From contig CAKJZE010000017.1 of assembly GCA_918285425.1 (NCBI GenBank), forward strand, positions 1-34,420: a DNA stretch of 34,420 nucleotides, written 5' to 3'. The notes beneath the pieces were generated by a model. It made no database searches. It worked only from the letters and a program-made list of their open reading frames with translations, and was not told where the DNA came from. Both the position numbers and the translations under genes were made by a program. Position 1 is the first letter of the stretch. Each line of letters starts with the position of its first letter. Below, in pieces: positions 15,111-23,054 of the stretch. The stretch is from Clostridiales bacterium (lineage in GTDB: Bacteria; Bacillota; Clostridia; Christensenellales; UBA1242).

Positions 15111-17081
15111 ATGGCTGAAAAAAAAGGAAGTAAATTTTTAATCAGATTGTTTGGTATAGGGCTGACATTTGTTATTGGTCTTTTTGCGGCGTCAGCTGTA
15201 ATTAATTACTTGACAACAAAAGAATTTGATCTTATTGCAACTGTTAAAGGCATTACAGATGGTAAGGCACTTTTTGCCGCTGGTGTTATGGCAATGGTTG
15301 TTTTGCTTATGATGCTTATTAGCGGTGACAAATCCGGGCCAAAGCTTAAAGGTAAAGACAAAATGGAAAATCAACGCTTTCTTAAAGATGATGAACTTGA
15401 CAAAACCTTTAAACATTGCCTATACAGTGAACTTTCATCTTTCAGCCACACAGGTGTTCCCTTCCGTGTTGTAAAAAAAGGAAACAACAACTTAAAAATA
15501 CATTTCACACCAGACTGCCACACACTTATCGTCGGAGCTACTGGTACTGGTAAAACTGTTTCCTTCATTGAACCTGCACTCCAAATCATTCCTTGCTTAA
15601 AGAATAAGCCATCATTCTTTATCACTGACACAAAAGGTGAGCTTTATGCTCATCACAGCCAAAACCTTGTAAAGCAAGGCTATAAACTGGTGCTTCTTGA
15701 TCTTGCTGAACCATACAATTCTGTTCAGTGGAATCCACTTGAAAATATTTACACACAATGGCAAAAACAGCTTCATTTGGAAGAAGAAATTTTAAGACAT
15801 ACAAATGATCCAGTTAAAAACTATAATTTCATCAAAGTCGGTGAAATATATGATGATGAATGGTATGAATTTGAAGGGAAAGCTTTTGCTTCACTTAAAG
15901 ATGCACTCTTGGAAGTCGAAGTTGAAAAATCTAAAATTCGTGACGATTGCTTTGAAAACTTAAATGATATTGCAGCCGCAATTTGTACAATTGAAAACAA
16001 AAGTGAACCGTCTTGGGAACAAGGCGCAAGGGATTATTTCTTGGCAGTTTTAATTGCCATGCTTGAAGACAGCGAAAACGAGGCTTTAGGTATGACAAAA
16101 GAGAGATATAATTTCTTCAACGCCTATAAAATTGCCATGAATAAAGAAGAGGACTTTGAGGTTGTCAAACAATACTTTAACGGCAGAAATCCTCTTTCTA
16201 AAACCCGTCAACTTGCAGCCAACATCACACAAACTAATGCAAAAGTTACTCGTGATGGTTTCATGTCAACTTTAAACACAAAACTCTCTATGTTTTCGGA
16301 CAATGGTATCAGCTTCTTAACCTCAAGAAATGATATTGACTTTTATAACATGGACGAACAACCAACTGCATTCTTTGTTAAAATTCCTGATGAAAGAGCA
16401 ACAAGATATACACTTGCTTCTGTATGTATTTCACAAGCTTATAAGCTGTTTGTTGCAAAAGCTCGCGCAAATGAAAGAACCAACAGCGATAAAATGGCAC
16501 ACCTTAAACGCCCTGTTTTGTATTTAATGGACGAGTTTGCAAACCTTCCAAAAGTTTCTGAACTTGAAAAAATCATAACAGTCGCACGTTCAAGATGGAT
16601 CTTCCTGAACATGGTTATTCAGTCTTACAGCCAGCTTGACAATGTCTATGGCAAAGAGGTTTCTGAAATCGTGCGTGGTAACTGTCGTGCAACAATCTTC
16701 CTTGGAACCCCTGACCTTGCAACAAGAGAAGCCTTCTCTAAAGAGCTTGGAAGTTACACAATTGAGCAATCATCAAAAACCACTCCTGATAAAAAAGACA
16801 AAAAAGATGCTGGAGGACCTACAACAAGCACATCTTTGACCACTGTACCTCTTGTCTATCCTTCTGACCTTGACAAAATACCACTTGGTAACAACTATAC
16901 TAAAATATTTGGAAATTATCCTGTAAAATCAGTCATAACACCTTACTTCAAGTGCACAGATATCTATAAGATTGGTAAATACGAGATGCCATTTATTCCT
17001 GGAAGAAGAATGAATGAACAAGAAGTTTTCTATGATATAAGAAAAAGAAACGAACTTATCTTATCTGCATACGATGAATAA
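15111..17081 (+). CDS. VirD4/TraG-family type IV secretion coupling ATPase
   Basis: Membrane-anchored hexameric ATPase of the type that delivers DNA-protein or protein substrates to a type IV secretion channel. In 656 aa there are two N-terminal membrane segments (about 10-32 and 50-68), Walker A VGATGTGKTVSF (about 141-152), FFITDTKGELYAHHSQNL, and Walker B LYLMDEFANLPKVSELEKI (D474, E475), followed by the family's ARSRWIFLNMVIQSYSQL. The start is ATG 15111, with AAGGGG about 8 nt upstream and a promoter at 15052-15080. A C-terminal K/T/S-rich stretch (KTTPDKKDKKDAGGPTTSTS) is probably disordered. No relaxase, VirB4 or VirB6 gene is in the window, so the rest of any secretion system must lie elsewhere. 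Confidence 0.92.
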   Translation: MAEKKGSKFLIRLFGIGLTFVIGLFAASAVINYLTTKEFDLIATVKGITDGKALFAAGVMAMVVLLMMLISGDKSGPKLKGKDKMENQRFLKDDELDKTFKHCLYSELSSFSHTGVPFRVVKKGNNNLKIHFTPDCHTLIVGATGTGKTVSFIEPALQIIPCLKNKPSFFITDTKGELYAHHSQNLVKQGYKLVLLDLAEPYNSVQWNPLENIYTQWQKQLHLEEEILRHTNDPVKNYNFIKVGEIYDDEWYEFEGKAFASLKDALLEVEVEKSKIRDDCFENLNDIAAAICTIENKSEPSWEQGARDYFLAVLIAMLEDSENEALGMTKERYNFFNAYKIAMNKEEDFEVVKQYFNGRNPLSKTRQLAANITQTNAKVTRDGFMSTLNTKLSMFSDNGISFLTSRNDIDFYNMDEQPTAFFVKIPDERATRYTLASVCISQAYKLFVAKARANERTNSDKMAHLKRPVLYLMDEFANLPKVSELEKIITVARSRWIFLNMVIQSYSQLDNVYGKEVSEIVRGNCRATIFLGTPDLATREAFSKELGSYTIEQSSKTTPDKKDKKDAGGPTTSTSLTTVPLVYPSDLDKIPLGNNYTKIFGNYPVKSVITPYFKCTDIYKIGKYEMPFIPGRRMNEQEVFYDIRKRNELILSAYDE

Positions 17082-17089
17082 ACTTTAAA

Positions 17090-17122
17090 AGAAAAGTCGA
17101 AAGAAACGGCTTTTCTTTTTTT
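17090..17122 (+). terminator. Terminator of the VirD4-like gene
   Basis: AGAAAAGTCG and CGGCTTTTCT form a 10-bp stem (one G-T pair) with a 7-nt loop, followed by seven T residues. Confidence 0.75.
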
Positions 17123-17214
17123 GATAAAAATACAACCTATATTAGAATTTTTTTATATTTTATACCACATTACTATATTAATTATAAAAAAATAAATAAA
17201 ACCTATCAAATTGT

Positions 17215-17244
17215 TTGCCAGGTGCAATAGGATTGTGATAAAAT
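17215..17244 (+). promoter_or_regulatory. Promoter placing the start point at the 17251 ATG
   Basis: TTGCCA (17215-17220), 18-nt spacer, extended TGA plus TAAAAT (17239-17244). Only GTGTGT separates the -10 box from the ATG at 17251, so the mRNA is probably leaderless. Confidence 0.55.
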
Positions 17245-17250
17245 GTGTGT

Positions 17251-19005
17251 ATGAAAATGAAAAACCGCGTATTTAAAAAATTTGTATGTCTTGCTGTTTG
17301 TATGGTTTTATCCATACTATGTTTATCATTGGCATTTATTATTCCACCAGTAACACAAATAACTTTAGGTGAATCAACGCAAAACACACATTTTGCAACC
17401 ACAGACAGCAGTACATTATCAATTGACTATACAATCTTGAATTACATTTCAATTTCTCAAGAAAATCATGTGTTTACGCAAAGCGATTTTACAACTGTCA
17501 CAATGGAAGATACTGATTATCCAGCTATCTTTTCAAACAACACAATCTCAATGCGCAATGTGTCAGCAAAAACATTCAGAGTAAATAGTATTAATGATAA
17601 CACTTCTGTCTCTTTATATGAAAAAACAATAAATGGACAAAAATATTATGTTTTCAATATTGATGAGATAACTGAAGATGCTTATTATATAATTTCAATG
17701 GAATGTACACAAGATATTCAAACCAGCAGAGGTACAGTTCAACAGACATATCACTTGACTTTCTGCATAGTTCAAACCACGACCAATTTCAAAAAGGCAA
17801 GTTCACAATATGGCGCAGAAAATGCAATAAACTGGCACTATACAACAGGAAGCAAAGACTTTGATGTTTCCGCTCCAGAAATGAACCAAACTTATTCAAC
17901 AATCACTCTGTCCTTCCCTGCCGGATCTTTTTTAAATCCAGTATTTGTAAATTTCATCTATCTTGGTGAAAGTTATACTCTTGTAAGATATAAAGATACC
18001 TCAAATCACATCATAACTTATAATCAAGCAAATAATGTGACAATAGACGATGTCACAGACTTGTCTGAAGCAATGAAATTGACATTGGATAAATCCGGAG
18101 CATATACTGTTAAAATTTATGACAAAACATCAACAGTTGCATCTAATGTTAACAACATGTTAGAGTATCATTTCAACATTAAAAATCAAGCTGATCCATT
18201 TTATATCAGTGTAGTAAATGCTGTAAATGGCAGCATGATAATGAATGGACAAATAATTAACACAAATGCACTTGTAAATTTTGTGAACTTTTCAGAAATA
18301 AGATCAACCACTTCAAAAGTTGAGGTAAACAGATCATACAGACCAACAGACAATCAAAATACAACTGATACTACCTCTTATCCAGCTTCTACCCTTCCAG
18401 AAAATATCACCATTGATAAAGATGGTGTGTATGAAATAATTGTATATGATCGTCAACTTACTCCAATAAAAACCTATGGTTTCACAATTTTACAAAGTAT
18501 AAGATCATCATTTACAATTGAGGGTGAGACAATCAGTACCGAAGTAAGTGACCCTGTCAACACCCCTATCTCAAGGACAATGACAAGCAATATCAGCAGC
18601 TCATACCGCACTTTACAAACATCAACTGAATACTCTTTCGTGGTAACTGTCGCAAAATCTTCACCAAGTATTACAGGAATTAATAACAATTCAGGTACTT
18701 CAAATTCAGTCAATTTGACAGTTCATGGCGTTGGAAATATTGATGTCTATGCCTCACTTGACGGAAAATCACTTGACCTGAGCAACTATACTTTTGAAAA
18801 CGGTTCCACTCTTCCAACATTTTCTGAAAGGGGAAACTATTATGTAAGAATAACTGATGAAATGGGTACGATTGCAACAAAAAGCTTTGCAATAACAATC
18901 CAGTTGAATACTGCTTCTATAATTCTGATATCAATTGCTGCCGCTGCAATCTTGTTCATTTTAATATTTGTTATAGTTTCAAGAATGAGAATTAAAGTTC
19001 GTTAA
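17251..19005 (+). CDS. Large surface protein with N- and C-terminal membrane segments
   Basis: 584 aa from ATG 17251 (another ATG lies at 17257). An N-terminal signal segment (about 8-32, FVCLAVCMVLSILCLSLAFI) is followed by about 520 extracellular residues rich in Thr, Ser, Asn and Tyr, then one C-terminal helix (ASIILISIAAAAILFILIFV) and a short basic tail RMRIKVR. This is type I membrane topology with no LPXTG. The ectodomain looks like several beta-sandwich units: phrases such as DKSGAYTVKIYDKTS, DKDGVYEIIVYDRQL and SERGNYYVRITDEMG recur about every 120-200 residues. I do not recognise the family. It follows the coupling ATPase but has its own promoter, so a functional tie is only suggested by position. 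Confidence 0.75.
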   Translation: MKMKNRVFKKFVCLAVCMVLSILCLSLAFIIPPVTQITLGESTQNTHFATTDSSTLSIDYTILNYISISQENHVFTQSDFTTVTMEDTDYPAIFSNNTISMRNVSAKTFRVNSINDNTSVSLYEKTINGQKYYVFNIDEITEDAYYIISMECTQDIQTSRGTVQQTYHLTFCIVQTTTNFKKASSQYGAENAINWHYTTGSKDFDVSAPEMNQTYSTITLSFPAGSFLNPVFVNFIYLGESYTLVRYKDTSNHIITYNQANNVTIDDVTDLSEAMKLTLDKSGAYTVKIYDKTSTVASNVNNMLEYHFNIKNQADPFYISVVNAVNGSMIMNGQIINTNALVNFVNFSEIRSTTSKVEVNRSYRPTDNQNTTDTTSYPASTLPENITIDKDGVYEIIVYDRQLTPIKTYGFTILQSIRSSFTIEGETISTEVSDPVNTPISRTMTSNISSSYRTLQTSTEYSFVVTVAKSSPSITGINNNSGTSNSVNLTVHGVGNIDVYASLDGKSLDLSNYTFENGSTLPTFSERGNYYVRITDEMGTIATKSFAITIQLNTASIILISIAAAAILFILIFVIVSRMRIKVR

Positions 19006-19008
19006 TAA

Positions 19009-19040
19009 AAAAAGTAAGGATTTGTCCTTACTTTTTGTTT
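19009..19040 (+). terminator. Strong terminator of the surface-protein gene
   Basis: AAAAAGTAAGGA (19009-19020) and TCCTTACTTTTT (19025-19036) form a perfect 12-bp stem with a TTTG loop and a T-rich tail. Confidence 0.85.
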
Positions 19041-19104
19041 TATAACAACAAATTAACATAAAAAATAAAAATCCGTATTAGTGATGTGAACCCCTAAAAT
19101 GACA

Positions 19105-19142
19105 TATTATAAAAAAGACAGGTTTTTATACTTGTCTTTTTT
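19105..19142 (-). terminator. Bidirectional terminator at the end of the pnuC-like operon
   Basis: AAAAAAGACAGG (19111-19122) pairs with CTTGTCTTTTTT (19131-19142), one G-T pair. T-runs on both strands let it serve the minus-strand operon and block plus-strand read-through. Confidence 0.7.
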
Positions 19143-19185
19143 GTAATTGTAAAGATATAAATAAACTATATCTAGAGTACTTAAC

Positions 19186-20232
19186 TTAAAACAATAATTG
19201 TCCCTTATAAACAAATATAGATTGCAAACTTTCACAAATATCTGATATTGGACATTGAATTTCAACTTTAATTAGTTTATCCTTAATATGTTCAAATTGA
19301 TTTCTGCTTAAAATTCTTTCAATTATTTCTTCATTATCTCTAAGTTCAAGAATTCCCGTTCCTGCCCAAAAATCTGTCATTGAAGATTTAGAACTTCCAA
19401 TATGAAGCCACGCTTCTCCGCCAGGTCCTAGTCCAAATGAGAATAAAAGTGGAATATTTGTTTCTTTTTCAAAAAAGTCATTACCTCTAACCTCATAATC
19501 GGCATCCAAAAACGCTTCATTAAGAATTCGTGATTGTTTATATAATTCTTGCTTTTGCTCGTCTGTGTAAGACGAATAATCTACAACTCCATCTATTTTA
19601 AAGTTCGTTTGAGCTTTTTTAATTCTTCTCGCTTTATCTTCTTCATCATAGCTATCAAATCTTTGGGTGTATTCTGGCAACATTTCTTTAATTCGCTTTA
19701 ATAACTTTTGCTTGTCAAAATTATAATCTTTATATTGCTCTCTTGCCAAACTTAATTTTAACTCAACTTTACCATTTAATTTGTCATTAAACCAATCACA
19801 AGCTTTTCTGAAAGTCTTTGTATACTCATCAAGCCCACTTTGTGGCACATTATTTAATTCACTAAGTATTATTTCTTCGCTTTCATACTCGATTGTTGTT
19901 TTGTTATCTTTGTAATTTTCAAATATTGGAGATAGATATTCTAGCATAAATTTCATATTAAAAATTTCTGCCCAGTCAATTGTTGGATATGTAGGACTCC
20001 ACCAGTGTTTATATCCACCGAAACTAGGAACGAATGTTAAGGGCAGCTTTTTGTTGATTATATTATTTAATTTTTCATTGACGCTAACTTTAACATCGGG
20101 AGCAATTGCGTATTTTCTAAACTTTTTTGCAAAAAGTCTGTCTATCATTTTGCCATTTAGCTCTGTTGGCAAATTACTTACATTTAATAGTTGATTGTTA
20201 ATATAATCGTTTACAATTTTCGCAATTTCCAT
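19186..20232 (-). CDS. Uncharacterised 348-aa protein paired with the PnuC-like transporter
   Basis: No family recognised. It is soluble, with no signal or membrane segment. A conspicuous block lies near residues 64-90 (LPLTFVPSFGGYKHWWSPTY followed by PTIDWAEIF), and near 258-280 there is FSFGLGPGGEAWLHIGSS. The wording suggests an enzyme with a conserved pocket, but I cannot name the reaction. Its ATG is 2 nt after the stop codon of the PnuC-like gene, so the pair is one operon. A role in handling the transported ribonucleoside or vitamin is a plausible guess from context only. Confidence 0.75.
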   Translation of the reverse strand: MEIAKIVNDYINNQLLNVSNLPTELNGKMIDRLFAKKFRKYAIAPDVKVSVNEKLNNIINKKLPLTFVPSFGGYKHWWSPTYPTIDWAEIFNMKFMLEYLSPIFENYKDNKTTIEYESEEIILSELNNVPQSGLDEYTKTFRKACDWFNDKLNGKVELKLSLAREQYKDYNFDKQKLLKRIKEMLPEYTQRFDSYDEEDKARRIKKAQTNFKIDGVVDYSSYTDEQKQELYKQSRILNEAFLDADYEVRGNDFFEKETNIPLLFSFGLGPGGEAWLHIGSSKSSMTDFWAGTGILELRDNEEIIERILSRNQFEHIKDKLIKVEIQCPISDICESLQSIFVYKGQLLF

Positions 20233-20234
20233 TT

Positions 20235-20951
20235 CTATTCTCCAATTTCATCTTTTACTATGCTAGATGTCTTTTGCTTCTTTTCTAACTTTATCCATTC
20301 AATTAAACCATAAACATCATAAGTTATTTGAAAGATGTGATAAATGCAAAGTGGTAAAATGTACAAACTTCCTTCAATTACTAAAATCAGCCATAATATT
20401 GGAACAATGAAGTCATTTACAAGAAATCCAACTTGATTCCATTTACATCTTCTAATGAGTAAATAAACAGCAGGAAGCATTGATATGAAAGACAAAGTAC
20501 TAACAACCAATTGTGCAGTATTAAGCGCTTTAAGCAAAAAGAAAACTCCTACAGAAACAAAAATAAAAGCAACAGAAGAACATACCCATTCTTTTTTAGA
20601 TAAATTACTCCTAACAATTACAACATTGTCTTTTTTGTCTCTATTAGCTAGCCAGTGAATAACACCATAAATATACATTGGCAACATAATGGTCAAGTAT
20701 AGGATAGCTTCACCATACAATTGTTCTTTGTAGGAAATGAAAATGTAAAAAACAAAATAAACAACACCAATAAACTGTGTGGCAATTTTGCCTTTTGCTT
20801 GAGTAAAAACACACAATAGTCCTAATGTTGTGCTAACAATTATATACCATTTTGATTGAAACAGAATACCTGTTGTAATAACAGTTATCAATCCCAATGA
20901 TATCAAAATTAAATCTAATAAATTATAACCTTTCCAAGTTTTTAATTTCAT
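20235..20951 (-). CDS. PnuC-family nicotinamide riboside-type transporter
   Basis: 238 aa with seven or so membrane helices. It matches the PnuC family in the N-terminal WKGYNLLDLILISLG, YGEAILYLTIMLPMYIYGVIHW, and the C-terminal CKWNQVGFLVNDF with WLILVIEGS, regions that line the substrate path. PnuC proteins move ribonucleosides such as nicotinamide riboside by facilitated diffusion, trapped by a cytoplasmic kinase; related PnuT and PnuX carry thiamine or riboflavin, so the ligand here is open. No NadR-type kinase is adjacent. The promoter region carries an operator-like dyad but no good Shine-Dalgarno. Confidence 0.85.
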   Translation of the reverse strand: MKLKTWKGYNLLDLILISLGLITVITTGILFQSKWYIIVSTTLGLLCVFTQAKGKIATQFIGVVYFVFYIFISYKEQLYGEAILYLTIMLPMYIYGVIHWLANRDKKDNVVIVRSNLSKKEWVCSSVAFIFVSVGVFFLLKALNTAQLVVSTLSFISMLPAVYLLIRRCKWNQVGFLVNDFIVPILWLILVIEGSLYILPLCIYHIFQITYDVYGLIEWIKLEKKQKTSSIVKDEIGE

Positions 20952-20977
20952 ATAGGTTTACCGCTAAGCCTATTATA
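20952..20977 (-). promoter_or_regulatory. -10 box and operator-like dyad before the PnuC-like gene
   Basis: TATAAT lies at 20972-20977. ATAGGTTTA (20952-20960) and TAAGCCTAT (20965-20973) form a 9-bp dyad (one G-T) around CCGC, covering the expected start point and reaching to the ATG. No clear -35 box is seen. It may be a repressor site or a leader hairpin; the regulator is unknown. Confidence 0.45.
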
Positions 20978-21056
20978 TCATACTTCTCTTAAATTTGTAT
21001 CACTTTTGTTAATAATTATGAACTTTTCTTTAAACTCTGTATATCTAATTGTCTTT

Positions 21057-21890
21057 TCATTTTCCTCTTATTCTTTCATTATCATATCTATAAAACCAAT
21101 CAAACAGTTTTTCTTTAAGTTCTTTCATTGTTTTTATTTCTTCATTCCAAATTGTTTCGGTTTTCATTCTACTATGAAAGCTCTCTATAACAGCGTTGTC
21201 TAGTGGAGTTCCTTTTCTGCTCATTGAAATTTGATAGCCATAATTCCTACATGCGGTTTGGTATTCATAAGATGTATATTGAAACCCTTGGTCGCTATGT
21301 ATTATCAAATTTGTTGCATCTATTCTATAAAGTTTTGCCCACTTTAAAGTATCTGTTACAAGAGAAACAGGGTTTGTATTACGATATTGCATCGACACAA
21401 TACTTCTATCATACAAATCTAAAATTGTAGAAATATATAAGACTTGACCTTCAATATGAAATTCTGTTATATCTGTAACCCAAACTTTATTTGGTTCACT
21501 TACATTAAAATTTCTTTTTAACAAATTTGGTTTTACGTTTTCTTCAAACTTTCTCTTACTATAATTGTATCTTGTTTTCTTTGAATAATTCGGCATTATG
21601 TGGTATTTTTGCATTATTCTTAATATCTTCTTATGATTCATAACTAAGCCATATTTAAGTAATAATGCTTTTTGTATTCTTCTATAACCATATGTTTTAT
21701 GCGATTTATTAAACACTTCAAATATAAGTTGGGCATCAACATCATCTTTATTTAATGTGTTACGATTTCTGTAATACGTTCTTAAAGATATATCTAAAGT
21801 GTTACATAATGTTTTTAATGGATATTCTTTGCGATATACATTTATAAAAATTACTTTATCTCTTGTTGAAGCTTCAAGAATTCTTCCATT
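21057..21890 (-). CDS. IS3-family transposase OrfB, made by -1 frameshift
   Basis: The catalytic part of the transposase, with an rve-type DDE domain: VWVTDITEF (first D), IIHSDQGFQYTS (second D) and DNAVIESFHSRMK (E). The open frame extends upstream of any good start codon to the A8 run shared with orfA (21889-21896). A -1 slip there joins ILKK from orfA to NGRILEASTRDK in this frame, giving the usual OrfAB fusion. A GTG at 21716 could start a shorter product. The C-terminus stops early at YDNERIRGK; a different frame continues EKTIRYTEFKEKF, so the last 20-30 residues may be lost to a one-base shift. Confidence 0.85.
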   Translation of the reverse strand, partial: NGRILEASTRDKVIFINVYRKEYPLKTLCNTLDISLRTYYRNRNTLNKDDVDAQLIFEVFNKSHKTYGYRRIQKALLLKYGLVMNHKKILRIMQKYHIMPNYSKKTRYNYSKRKFEENVKPNLLKRNFNVSEPNKVWVTDITEFHIEGQVLYISTILDLYDRSIVSMQYRNTNPVSLVTDTLKWAKLYRIDATNLIIHSDQGFQYTSYEYQTACRNYGYQISMSRKGTPLDNAVIESFHSRMKTETIWNEEIKTMKELKEKLFDWFYRYDNERIRGK

Positions 21891-22366
21891 TTTTTTAGTA
21901 TCTCAACCTGTGTTTTATAGTCAATTTCCGAGTTTAGTTTTCTCCCGCTTCTTCCTTTCTTTGATGTATTGTAAATGTTTTTTCCTTCTTGTTCCATTCT
22001 TAACCAAGTTTTAATTGTATGAAATGATATACCATACTCTTTGGCAAGTATTTTTACTCCTGCATAACCAGATTTATATTTATCCATTATCTCTCTCTTA
22101 AACTCTGGCGTGTATTTGTTATTTTTTCGAGTAGGGACATATTTCAATTTTTTTGAATCATTGGACTTTGACTCAACTTTAGTTCTATTTGTCTTTTTCC
22201 TAGAAAGGTTATATTCGTGATTATTTCTATCTGCATTAATCCAATTCCAAAGGGTTTGTTTGGCAATTCCTTGTGACTTAGCAAACTCAGTACAACTCAT
22301 ATTGCTTGAACGAAACTTTTTTAACATTTCTTCTTTGTATTCTTCTGTAAAACCTCTATAATACAC
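21851..22366 (-). CDS. IS3-family OrfA, DNA-binding subunit
   Basis: 171 aa with two helix-turn-helix units of IS150 type: MSCTEFAKSQGIAKQTLWNWI (about 24-44) and YAGVKILAKEYGISFHTIKT (about 106-125). A basic linker lies between them, and the C-terminus is a leucine-rich coil (QVEILKKMEEFLKLQQEIK) of the kind that mediates oligomerisation. It starts at GTG with AAAGGAG about 8 nt upstream. The A8 run at CTA-AAA-AAA-ATG is the frameshift site. An extended -10 box TGTTATACT lies at 22393-22401. Confidence 0.88.
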   Translation of the reverse strand: MYYRGFTEEYKEEMLKKFRSSNMSCTEFAKSQGIAKQTLWNWINADRNNHEYNLSRKKTNRTKVESKSNDSKKLKYVPTRKNNKYTPEFKREIMDKYKSGYAGVKILAKEYGISFHTIKTWLRMEQEGKNIYNTSKKGRSGRKLNSEIDYKTQVEILKKMEEFLKLQQEIK

Positions 22367-22423
22367 TGTTTCAACTCCTTTAAATTAATTTCAGTATAAC
22401 ATAAAAAAAGATTTTTTAGACAC

Positions 22424-22463
22424 AAAAAAAGAAAGAAGCTGATAAAAACATCAATTTCTTTCT
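22424..22463 (-). terminator. Terminator inside the IS that blocks transcription from rpsT
   Basis: AGAAAGAA (22430-22437) pairs with TTCTTTCT (22456-22463), and an inner TGAT/ATCA extends the stem. Seven T residues follow on the minus strand. Placed between the right end and orfA, it would stop read-through into the transposase and could also serve rpsT. Confidence 0.7.
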
Positions 22464-22525
22464 AGATACTTTTATTTTTTTGTGACACAAATGGGGTGCA
22501 GTTCATTAGCACGGATTTTATTATT

Positions 22526-22954
22526 TTATTCTTGTTCTTTTTTTGCAGTTTTTCTTACAGTCTTTTTTGGTTCTTCAGCAACTTCTTCTGCTTTCTTTGT
22601 TGCGCGCTTTTTAACAGCTGGTTTAACCTCTTCTGCTTCTGTTTCAGCAGGTTTTACATCTTCTGCTTTTGCAGGCTTTACTGATTTTGAGCTTTGAAGC
22701 TTAACAAGTTTTGTTCCAAGATCTGCTTTCTTTCTATCTGCTTTGTTCTTATGAATAATACCTCTTGTTACACTTTTATCAATAAGCTTTACAACCTCTG
22801 GTAAGCATTTTTCTGCAGCTGCAACATCACCTGCGCCAATCAATGCATTATATTTTTTCAAACCAGTGGCAAGCTCTGATTTAAAGGCTTTGTTATTTTG
22901 CTTGTTTTGTGCTGATACCTCAACTCTTTTTTTAGCTGATTTAATGTTAGGCAT
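22526..22954 (-). CDS. rpsT: Small-subunit ribosomal protein bS20 with long C-terminal extension
   Basis: Residues 1-88 are a normal S20, which binds 16S rRNA: MPNIKSAKKRVEVSAQNKQN at the start and VTRGIIHKNKADRKKADLGTKL near its end. About 54 further residues follow, built of Lys, Ala, Glu, Pro and Val (KPAKAEDVKPAETEAEEVKP then KKRATKKAEE and KTVRKTAKKEQE). Family members are usually 80-95 aa. The extension is low-complexity, probably disordered, and recalls histone-H1-like tails. AAGGAG lies about 10 nt before the ATG. The IS lies directly downstream. Confidence 0.93.
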   Translation of the reverse strand: MPNIKSAKKRVEVSAQNKQNNKAFKSELATGLKKYNALIGAGDVAAAEKCLPEVVKLIDKSVTRGIIHKNKADRKKADLGTKLVKLQSSKSVKPAKAEDVKPAETEAEEVKPAVKKRATKKAEEVAEEPKKTVRKTAKKEQE

Positions 22955-22989
22955 ATTTAAAACTCCTTATCTTGTTTAGTACGAGTGTT

Positions 22990-23020
22990 ATTCTAGCACA
23001 CCAACTTGCAATTTGCAAGT
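22990..23020 (-). promoter_or_regulatory. rpsT promoter with 17-bp perfect dyad over the -35 box
   Basis: TTGCAA (23013-23018), 17-nt spacer, extended TGC plus TAGAAT (22990-22995). ACTTGCAA-T-TTGCAAGT (23004-23020) is a perfect palindrome covering the -35 box and part of the spacer, as for a repressor site. No T-run follows, so it is not a terminator for murI. Confidence 0.6.
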
Positions 23021-23054
23021 AAAATTTTAAATTTCACAATAAAAAATTTAAAAA

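Larger units (their letters stand above)
20993..22505 (-). mobile_element. IS3-family insertion sequence (IS150-like group)
   Basis: Contains an orfA with two helix-turn-helix segments and a DDE orfB in the -1 frame. The right end reads, inward on the minus strand, TGAACTGCACCCCATTTG (from 22505), as in IS150-like ends. The left end is uncertain: ATTTGTATCAC (20993-21003) matches 10 of 11 bases of the inner part of the right repeat, 54 bp after the orfB stop, but the outer TGAACTGCACCCC is not there. The element stands between rpsT and the pnuC-like operon. Confidence 0.75.
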
